In this document: positions 1 to 5,057 of the stretch, piece after piece
How the letters are laid out: each line of letters opens with the position of its first letter
Position numbering within the stretch: position 1 is the stretch's first letter
Assembly (NCBI GenBank): GCA_012271125.1
Contig: JAAXHB010000117.1
Location: 1 to 5,057 of the forward strand
DNA from: Actinomycetota bacterium
Lineage (GTDB): Bacteria; Actinomycetota; Acidimicrobiia; Acidimicrobiales; Aldehydirespiratoraceae
DNA: 5,057 nt
Direction of reading: 5' to 3'
The notes under the pieces: generated by a model
The model's input: the letters and a program-made list of their open reading frames with translations, nothing else
Told to the model about the DNA's origin: nothing
Databases searched by the model: none
Translations under genes and position numbers: made by a program

Positions 1-876
1 GTCGCAGGCGGGGGTGCCTGTGGCGTAGCGGTCGTTGGGGGGCTTTGCGCCGTCGGCGATGTCGGCATAGGTCATCGCGTTGACACCAAAGAGTCCAAAG
101 TGGGACGTGCCTTCGCCATCACGCTTAGGCACTGTGCGGGCGTACCTCTTTTCGAGTTCTGCCCACCATTTAATGTCAGAGGGCTTAAGCCCTCGGTCGG
201 CGAGTCCTTGCACTTTTGCAGACTTGCTAGAACGTTTGGAACGAGCTGATGTCTTGCTGTTCTTGGATTTGGCAGGTTGCTTCTTGGCAAGGGTGGAGCC
301 GTTTGTGCCGTTGGGGGTGATGGTGACGGCTTGTTCGGCGAGTTGCTTGGTGCCTTTCATAAAGCAATAGACACAGTTGCCGGCACCCTCAGGAATGTCT
401 AGATCGAACTCCTTGTATTTCTTGCGACCCCAGAAGCGTTTTACATCGTCGGCCTCAAAACCGGCATCATGTAACGGAAAGTAGGGGTGCTCGCCCGGAG
501 GCTGGGTTTTGACACGGCAACTAGCGGTGGTTGCGCCTTCGGCGAAGATTGTCCGCTCCAGTACACGGTCGACGCGGCGAGATTCGTCGGCGCGCAAACC
601 CAGAAAACGGACATGTTGGGCGGCGTCGGGGCCGTGCATAGGGACACGGCGGCCGGATGCGTCGCCGGTGTTAATAGTTGGCAAAGGCGCGGATGTGAAA
701 TCAGACCACCGCTGAGCTGGACGGCAAGGAAGATGCGTGTTTAGGAACTCTGCGCGCTTGACAACAGATTCAGTAGACGCGGTACCACCGCGACGTTCGT
801 AATGTCGCGCTACAACTTTCGGATCGACCAAAATCAGTGGTCGATCAGCTGTTATTGCAGACGACCCCCCCCCCCC
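1..876 (-). CDS. PAPS-reductase-like protein, C-terminal part in the -1 frame, partial at window edge
   Basis: Reading the minus strand from the G run in the frame whose codons begin at 864 gives about 288 codons without a stop, to the window edge. It begins GGGGSSAITADRP. Numbered as if joined to the upstream half, it carries GLRADE (324-329), a motif typical of PAPS-reductase-like proteins. It also has GFEADDVKRFW and GNCVYCFMKG (Cys399 and Cys402), a possible Zn or Fe-S site. A second Lys/Ser/Ala-rich insert follows at about 425-455, then an acid/aromatic segment (SDIKWWAELEKRYART). There is no credible start codon with a ribosome site near the junction, so it is best read as the continuation of the 852-1568 frame, not as a separate gene. 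The 3' end lies outside the window. Confidence 0.82.
822..846 (-). repeat. 9-bp perfect hairpin downstream of the G run
   Basis: GATCGACCA (822-830) and TGGTCGATC (838-846) are exact reverse complements around a 7-nt loop. In the sense of the minus-strand gene the stem starts 18 nt after the G run. The out-of-frame TAA lies between them, and the other out-of-frame stop, TGA (845-847), overlaps the foot of the stem. It lies within the coding sequence (DRPLILVDP). It could pause a ribosome or polymerase, though 18 nt is longer than the usual 5-9 nt for -1 frameshift stimulators. The structure is seen; the role is inferred. Confidence 0.6.
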
Positions 877-1568
877 GCAAATGGGGTGGCTTTCTTCAGA
901 GAATCTTTGCTCACGTTTGACTCGTTCCAGTGATGACCTGTGTGACTAGGACCAGTTGTCCTGCCTAGCCACTCCCCTAGCAGTTCATGGGATGGGAACA
1001 GCTTGAGCTTCGCAGTGCAAGTTCGTGAATGTGGGTTAGGGAGCATTCCTTGCCAGGCCACCATTTCCTCGAAAACTTCTCCGTTTGAATGATACCCGTA
1101 AGGCTCCTCATCGCTCAAAGCCACGGACTTCACCAACCGATATGAGGGGCGCCGGCGATATTCGCCATGCCAAGCATCCTCCACAGTGCAGAACTCAAAC
1201 CAGAAACAAGGCAAGTTGAACTCTTTTTCCAACCTCTCCTTACAAGTTGCGGCGAATTCGTAAGTGCCAGGGTGCTCAGCTGAAGTATTAGCGAAGAGCA
1301 CGGCGTCGCCACGCTCGGGTTTGAGCAGACCCTCTTTGGCTGCCATAAAGGTCAGTGCAGCAGAAGAACGACCACCTGAAAAACTGACAATGTGAGGCAG
1401 TTCTTTGTGATTGGGGTGGCGGTAGGCGAGCTTGCCTAGTTTCGTCTTCGCAGCCTTGGGCACGGCTTTGTTCGCAGTCTTGGGCGCAGCTTTGGAGGTT
1501 GCCTTTGTGCGCTCAAGGGTGCGGGTGGGTGATTTGGCACGTTTGGTTGCTTCAGCCGTCGTCGTCAT
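852..1568 (-). CDS. PAPS-reductase-like PP-loop protein, N-terminal part, frameshifted at a poly-G run
   Basis: This is the 238-residue N-terminal half of an adenine nucleotide alpha hydrolase/PAPS-reductase-like protein. The PP-loop SFSGGRSS at residues 62-69 would bind the ATP or adenylyl phosphates. NTSAEHPGTYEF (94-105) and SRTCTAKLK (181-189, Cys184) are other hallmarks of the group. Residues 1-50 form a Lys/Ala/Thr/Pro-rich basic tail that is probably disordered. The ATG is supported by AGGAG 6 nt upstream. The frame ends GGGGRLQ-stop just after a 12-G run, while the rest of the family sequence continues in the -1 frame (1-876), so this stop looks premature. The true substrate is unknown: relatives include CysH, DndC and many phage-borne proteins. 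I see no classic CysH ECGLH motif in the visible part. Family assignment is confident; function is not. Confidence 0.85.
   Translation of the reverse strand: MTTTAEATKRAKSPTRTLERTKATSKAAPKTANKAVPKAAKTKLGKLAYRHPNHKELPHIVSFSGGRSSAALTFMAAKEGLLKPERGDAVLFANTSAEHPGTYEFAATCKERLEKEFNLPCFWFEFCTVEDAWHGEYRRRPSYRLVKSVALSDEEPYGYHSNGEVFEEMVAWQGMLPNPHSRTCTAKLKLFPSHELLGEWLGRTTGPSHTGHHWNESNVSKDSLKKATPFAGGGGRLQ
865..876. repeat. 12-nt homopolymer, C on plus / G on minus, at the frame break
   Basis: Twelve uninterrupted C on the plus strand read as 12 G in the sense of the PAPS-reductase-like gene, encoding a Gly stretch. Runs of 7, 10 or 13 G join the two halves in one frame. Runs of 11 lead to TGA at 845-847, and 12 (as here) to TAA at 852-854. 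Such runs are prone to slipped-strand mispairing and to polymerase or sequencing error. Confidence 0.95.
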
Positions 1569-1574
1569 TAATAA

Positions 1575-1579
1575 CTCCT
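1575..1579 (-). promoter_or_regulatory. Shine-Dalgarno site of the PAPS-reductase-like gene
   Basis: AGGAG in the minus-strand sense, 6 nt before the ATG at 1566-1568. It fixes the start of the 852-1568 frame and shows that the basic N-terminal tail is translated. Confidence 0.8.
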
Positions 1580-1703
1580 GCGTGAGGGATGAGAATGTTC
1601 AAATGGGGGGACTGATGGACGCAGCTTCTGTGTGAGATTTTGGCACGTATAAGACGAGCAAACGCGGACCCTTGGTTTGAAATAGGTGCCGGTGGAGGGT
1701 GGG

Positions 1704-1758
1704 TGAATCCCCTTGGCGGTGAGAGGAGAGAGGCAAGCAGGCGTGCCAAGGGGATTCA
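1704..1758. repeat. 14-bp perfect inverted repeat with 27-nt spacer upstream of the ureohydrolase gene
   Basis: The left arm TGAATCCCCTTGGC (1704-1717) is the exact reverse complement of the right arm GCCAAGGGGATTCA (1745-1758). The arm centres are 41 bp apart, near four helical turns, and the right arm ends 22 nt before the GTG at 1781. There is no T-run after it and no upstream gene reading into it, so it is not a typical terminator. It may be a paired operator for a regulator of the operon, or a leader hairpin if transcription starts to its left. The spacer is purine-rich (gagaggagagagg). Confidence 0.75.
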
Positions 1759-1780
1759 GGGGTCAGCGTAGAGTTGGGGT

Positions 1781-2737
1781 GTGACACAAGTCGGCAATCC
1801 GCAGCCGATGGGCGGCAATGAACTGCCAAGATTTGCCGGAATTACAACGTTTATGCGGCTTCCGGGGAGCACTCCGCCCGCGGAGCTAGACGTTGCCATA
1901 GTCGGGGTTCCCCTTGACATAGGCACCTCGAATCGGCCGGGGGCAAGGTTCGGGCCGCGCGGCATCCGAGAAGAGTCAGTGCTAGCACGGCCATACAACA
2001 TGGCAACACGAGCCGCACCCTTTGACAGCCTGCGCATTGACGACACCGGCGACGTTGCCACTAACCCATACAACCTCGCTGACTCTGTAGCACGCATCGA
2101 AGCGCACTTTGCCGAACTGTTAGCACATGACGTCGTCACCGTCGCTTTAGGCGGGGATCACACCATCGTTTTGCCGATTTTGCGGGCGATGCGGGCTAAA
2201 CACGGCCCCGTCGGCGTTGTCCATGTGGACGCTCACACCGACATCAACGACGAAATGTTCGGCGAAAAGATCGCACACGGCACGCCATTTCGAAGAGCCG
2301 TAGAAGAAGGACTGCTTGACACCAGCCGTGTTGTCCAAATCGGGGTGCGCGGCACCGGATACGCCGCAGATGACTTTGACTGGTCACGTCAACAAGGGTT
2401 TCGGGTCGTATCAATCGAAGAATGCTGGCATCGCTCGCTAGTGCCGTTGATGAACGAAGTGCAAGAACAGGTTGGCGGCGGGCCGGTGTATTTGAGTTTT
2501 GACATTGACGGGCTTGATCCTGCGTACGCACCAGGCACAGGCACACCCGAAATAGCGGGACTGACCACACCCCAAGCCGTTGAAATCATCCGCGGCTGTG
2601 CGGGGTTAAACCTTGTCGGCTGTGACCTAGTTGAGGTTGCGCCCATTTATGATGTCTCGGGAATGACCGCACATATTGCGGCTGATCTCGTGTATGAAAT
2701 GTTGTGCGCCCTACCGGGCGTTGAGAAGAGAGACTGA
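1781..2737 (+). CDS. speB: Agmatinase-family ureohydrolase (guanidinobutyrase/agmatinase)
   Basis: This 318-residue Mn-dependent ureohydrolase of the arginase/agmatinase family hydrolyses a guanidino group to urea and an amine in the cytoplasm. The metal ligands are all visible: His127 in GGDH (124-127), Asp150, His152 and Asp154 in DAHTD, and Asp241 and Asp243 in SFDIDGLDP. Length is normal. From memory, N-terminal GGNELPRFAGI, PLDIGTSNRPGARFGPR and IAHGTPFRRAVEEGLLD resemble Pseudomonas guanidinobutyrase (GbuA) more than E. coli SpeB, so 4-guanidinobutyrate is a likely substrate; agmatine or another guanidino acid remains possible. The GTG start is the first one after an in-frame TAG (1769-1771), and the N-terminus fits the family; the ribosome site is weak (GAG at 1771-1773). 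ATG 1808 is an alternative but would cut into the conserved N-terminus. It heads the operon, 4 nt before the aminotransferase gene. Confidence 0.93.
   Translation: MTQVGNPQPMGGNELPRFAGITTFMRLPGSTPPAELDVAIVGVPLDIGTSNRPGARFGPRGIREESVLARPYNMATRAAPFDSLRIDDTGDVATNPYNLADSVARIEAHFAELLAHDVVTVALGGDHTIVLPILRAMRAKHGPVGVVHVDAHTDINDEMFGEKIAHGTPFRRAVEEGLLDTSRVVQIGVRGTGYAADDFDWSRQQGFRVVSIEECWHRSLVPLMNEVQEQVGGGPVYLSFDIDGLDPAYAPGTGTPEIAGLTTPQAVEIIRGCAGLNLVGCDLVEVAPIYDVSGMTAHIAADLVYEMLCALPGVEKRD
2723..2733 (+). promoter_or_regulatory. Ribosome binding site of the aminotransferase, inside the ureohydrolase gene
   Basis: The purine run GAGAAGAGAGA ends 8 nt before ATG 2742 and lies within the last codons of the ureohydrolase. 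It favours ATG 2742 over an upstream in-frame ATG at 2676, which would overlap the ureohydrolase by 62 nt and add 22 residues unlike the family. It suggests coupled translation. Confidence 0.7.
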
Positions 2738-2741
2738 AACC

Positions 2742-3959
2742 ATGCCACATCCGTTCCTTCACGCCTTTTCCCCTGCGGGCAAAGACGAAGCCGACTACAT
2801 CCAGATCGTCAGCGCCAAGGGCAGCACCCTCACCGATTCTGACGGCAACGACTACATCGACGGGCTTGCGTCGCTGTGGTATTGCCAGATCGGATACGGG
2901 CGAGAAGAGATGGCCGACGCCATCGCCACGCAAGTGCGCCAACTCAGCGCCTACAACACTTTTGACCCGTTCACCAATGCTCCGGCAGCACGAGCAGCGG
3001 AGATGATCGCTGAGCGCTCCCCTCTAGACGGCGGGCGGGTTTTCTTGAGCTGTTCAGGTTCAGAAGCTGTTGACACGGCGTTGAAAATTGCTCGCCAGTT
3101 TTGCCTGCGCACCAGCGGTGAGAGTCGCCGAGTGATTATCAGGCGCACTAACGGCTATCACGGCACCAACGCTTTCGGCACTGCCGCTCAGGGCATTGAG
3201 CTGAACCGCGAGGGTTGGGGTGATCTGGTACCGCACTTTGTGGAAGTGCCCAATGACGACATCGAAGCCATGGCATCGGTATTTGCCGAACTTGGCGATC
3301 AAGTGGCAGCCGTCATTAGTGAGCCGATTCAGGGTGCCGGCGGGGGGTTTCCGCCGCCGGAGGGATATCACGAAGCAACACGGCGGCTGTGCGACCAACA
3401 TGGAGCGTTGATGATCGCAGATGAGGTCATCACCGGCTTTGGACGCACCGGCAACTGGTTCGGTTCGCAAACCTTTGGCGTGGTGCCCGACATGATCACC
3501 TTCGCCAAGGGTGCCACCTCCGGGTATCAGCCACTTAGCGGAGTGATCGTCAGCGCAGAGATTTGTGAGAACCTGTCGGAGCCAGGATTCATGTTGCGCA
3601 CCGGCTACACCTATTCGGGGCATCCAACCGCTGCGGCAGCGTGTGTCAAGAACCTGGAGATCATGACCGAAGAAGGTCTAGTAGAGCGTTCGGTCCATGT
3701 TGGAGAGAAGCTCTATGAGGGACTTGAGGCGTTAGCGGCTGACGGGCTGATCTCCTCACACCGTGGCGGCGGGGCCGTGCGAGCTGCGGTGCTGGATCGT
3801 CCCTCGATGGGAGTACGTAACGAGATGCTGCGCCGCGGTGTGGTCGTGCGTCCGATCAACAATGTTTTGGCGATGTGTCCGCCGTTGGTTATCACCGACG
3901 ACGAAATCGGAAGAATCATCGACACGATGGCTGAGGCACTTCGAGCCGTACCGGAGTGA
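2742..3959 (+). CDS. Class III PLP-dependent aminotransferase (probable GABA/polyamine transaminase)
   Basis: This 405-residue fold-type I, class III aminotransferase is a little shorter than the usual 420-460. Cofactor residues are in place: SGSEA (105-109) and the YHG motif (139-141) around the PLP phosphate and ring, Asp227 in ADEVITGFGRTG for the pyridine nitrogen, and Lys256 in ITFAKGATSG as the Schiff-base lysine. EPIQGAGG (194-201) and the late VVRPINN (Arg370) are also typical. An N-terminal GLASLWYCQIGYG resembles omega-amino acid and polyamine transaminases such as SpuC. Following a ureohydrolase by 4 nt, it most likely converts GABA to succinate semialdehyde, or putrescine to 4-aminobutyraldehyde, with pyruvate or 2-oxoglutarate as acceptor. 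No partner semialdehyde dehydrogenase is seen in the window. Substrate preference cannot be read from sequence alone; beta-alanine is another candidate. Confidence 0.9.
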   Translation: MPHPFLHAFSPAGKDEADYIQIVSAKGSTLTDSDGNDYIDGLASLWYCQIGYGREEMADAIATQVRQLSAYNTFDPFTNAPAARAAEMIAERSPLDGGRVFLSCSGSEAVDTALKIARQFCLRTSGESRRVIIRRTNGYHGTNAFGTAAQGIELNREGWGDLVPHFVEVPNDDIEAMASVFAELGDQVAAVISEPIQGAGGGFPPPEGYHEATRRLCDQHGALMIADEVITGFGRTGNWFGSQTFGVVPDMITFAKGATSGYQPLSGVIVSAEICENLSEPGFMLRTGYTYSGHPTAAAACVKNLEIMTEEGLVERSVHVGEKLYEGLEALAADGLISSHRGGGAVRAAVLDRPSMGVRNEMLRRGVVVRPINNVLAMCPPLVITDDEIGRIIDTMAEALRAVPE

Positions 3960-5057
3960 CGACGACAACCGATTCTGCAGGGGCGGTGGGATCGAGCGAA
4001 TCGGTGACGGAAGCTGCGACAACGGGAAGGCTGCCGCAAGGAGTTATTCCGTCTCATTACGACATTGAAATAGCTCCTGACCTGAAGGCAGCAACCTTTA
4101 CGGGACGGGTTGTTATCGACATTGATGTTGATGAAAGCGTTGCTGCAATCGTTTTGAATGCGTCAGAGCTGACGATTAGCAAGGCTTGGCTGACATATGA
4201 AACGGCTGAAGTTGCGTTGGAAGCCGAGTTGGATGACGCCAACGAGCGAGTGTCGTTTGTTCCAGTGGAAGGGGGGCTGCCGGCGAAGGCGAAGCTGCAT
4301 ATTGAGTTTGAGGGAGTGCTTAACGACCGGCTAAACGGGTTTTATCGCTCTACTTATGAAGACGATGACGGGCAAACTCAGACCTTGGCGGTTACGCAAT
4401 TTGAGCCAACCGATGCGCGCAAGGCGTTTCCGTGTTGGGATGAGCCGGAGTTCAAGGCGACCTTTGCGGTGACACTCGTCGTCGATGACGACCTGCTGGC
4501 AGTGTCGAACTGCGCAGAAATAGCTCGGGAGCCGGTGGAGGGGTCCAAGGTGCGGGTGCGGTTCGCAACGTCGATGAAAATGTCAACATATTTGGTCGCT
4601 TTTGTTGTCGGCAAACTCGAAGCAACCGAGCCTGTTGACGTTGACGGCGTGCCCGTGCGGGTCATCCACCGACCTGGGCTAGGTGACCAGACGGCGTTCG
4701 CTCTAGAGGTTGCCGCTCATGGGCTGCGTTGGCTCGCCGACTACTACGACATTGCCTACCCGTCTGACAAGGTCGACCTTGTTGCCATTCCCGACTTCGC
4801 CTCAGGAGCGATGGAAAACCTGGGCTGTATCACCTTTCGGGAGGTGCTGTTGCTGGTTGATCCCGCCACGGCGAGTCAGTCGGAGCTGCAACGCATCGCC
4901 GATGTTGTCAACCATGAGCTGGCGCACATGTGGTTCGGCGACCTGGTGACGATGGCATGGTGGGAGGGGATTTGGCTCAATGAGGCGTTTGCGACGTTTA
5001 TGGAGACGTCGTGCTCGGATGCGTTTCGCCCGGATTGGAACATTTGGTCGACGTTTG
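3956..5057 (+). CDS. pepN: M1-family zinc aminopeptidase, N-terminal part (runs off window)
   Basis: This gluzincin aminopeptidase removes N-terminal residues from peptides, probably in the cytoplasm, as no signal peptide is seen. The frame is open to the window end (367 residues; the family is about 850). After a short Ser/Thr/Ala-rich lead, the beta-rich N-terminal domain begins at LPQGVIPSHYDIEIAPDL. QFEPTDARKAFPCWDEPEFK (148-167) supplies Gln148 and Glu150 for the substrate N-terminus. GAMEN is at 284-288. The zinc site HELAH is at 320-324, with Glu343 in WLNEAF 18 residues later. The catalytic Tyr would lie beyond the window. The frame can start at GTG 3956, overlapping the aminotransferase TGA (GTGA). 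GTG 3986 and GTG 4004 are alternatives, and none has a strong ribosome site. It is the third gene of the operon. Confidence 0.92.
   Translation, partial: MTTTTDSAGAVGSSESVTEAATTGRLPQGVIPSHYDIEIAPDLKAATFTGRVVIDIDVDESVAAIVLNASELTISKAWLTYETAEVALEAELDDANERVSFVPVEGGLPAKAKLHIEFEGVLNDRLNGFYRSTYEDDDGQTQTLAVTQFEPTDARKAFPCWDEPEFKATFAVTLVVDDDLLAVSNCAEIAREPVEGSKVRVRFATSMKMSTYLVAFVVGKLEATEPVDVDGVPVRVIHRPGLGDQTAFALEVAAHGLRWLADYYDIAYPSDKVDLVAIPDFASGAMENLGCITFREVLLLVDPATASQSELQRIADVVNHELAHMWFGDLVTMAWWEGIWLNEAFATFMETSCSDAFRPDWNIWSTF

Larger units (their letters stand above)
1569..1780. other. Divergent intergenic region (about 212 nt)
   Basis: This stretch separates the leftward and rightward genes and must hold both promoters. 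I see no credible small gene. Besides the Shine-Dalgarno site at 1575-1579 and the inverted repeat at 1704-1758, there is a -10-like TATAAG on the plus strand at 1648-1653, but no convincing -35 element goes with it. A partial third copy of the repeat core (cccttgg, 1669-1675) lies left of the inverted repeat. Confidence 0.7.

Noticed and set aside
80..744. Short plus-strand open frames (80-370, 487-744, 509-715)
   Set aside because: They are antisense to the C-terminal half of the PAPS-reductase-like gene, which has clear motifs there; no ribosome sites support them.
1641..1655. TATAAG / TTATAC as -10 elements for either direction
   Set aside because: Neither has a recognisable -35 at 16-18 bp, so they are not listed as promoters.
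1704..1758. Inverted repeat as a rho-independent terminator
   Set aside because: The 27-nt loop is long, there is no T-run on either strand next to it, and both flanking genes point away from it.
1660..1780. A guanidine riboswitch in the operon leader
   Set aside because: The gene content invites it, but I could not find the paired ACGR-loop hairpins of guanidine-II or any other class I can recognise by eye. A covariance-model search would decide.
2676..2741. Upstream ATG start for the aminotransferase
   Set aside because: It would overlap the ureohydrolase by 62 nt and add a Cys-rich, family-foreign 22-residue lead, whereas ATG 2742 has a purine-rich site 8 nt upstream.
3060..3623. 187-codon open frame on the minus strand
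   Set aside because: It lies wholly opposite the aminotransferase, whose cofactor motifs prove the plus-strand frame, and its translation resembles no family I know.

Overview
The window carries two transcription units that diverge from a gene-free stretch at about 1569-1780. GTG starts, 4-nt stop/start contacts and the protein sequences suggest a bacterium of moderately high GC. An actinobacterial source, perhaps an acidimicrobiia-like lineage, is my best guess, but it is an inference from protein style only.

Left part (1-1568, minus strand): one long gene for a PP-loop ATPase of the PAPS-reductase-like (adenine nucleotide alpha hydrolase) superfamily. It is cut into two reading frames at an uninterrupted run of 12 G (minus strand, 865-876). 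The first part (852-1568) holds the nucleotide-binding loop and stops 4 codons after the run. The second part (1-876, open to the window edge) continues in the -1 frame with family hallmarks (GLRADE, NCVYC). It has no start codon of its own near the junction. One extra G, or two fewer, would rejoin the halves into a protein of at least 523 residues. A perfect 9-bp hairpin lies 18 nt past the run. Phase variation, programmed slippage and a simple sequencing or assembly error all fit.

Middle (1569-1780): the divergent intergenic region. It holds a perfect 14-bp inverted repeat with a 27-nt spacer, ending 22 nt before the rightward operon.

Right part (1781-5057, plus strand): a tight operon. 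It encodes a Mn-dependent ureohydrolase of the guanidinobutyrase/agmatinase type, a class III PLP aminotransferase starting 4 nt later, and an M1-family zinc aminopeptidase whose likely GTG start overlaps the preceding stop codon and which runs off the window. The first two genes make a coherent catabolic pair: the ureohydrolase releases urea from 4-guanidinobutyrate (or agmatine), and the aminotransferase deaminates the resulting GABA (or putrescine) toward succinate semialdehyde (or 4-aminobutyraldehyde). The aminopeptidase could add amino acids from peptides, so the operon looks like nitrogen and carbon scavenging.
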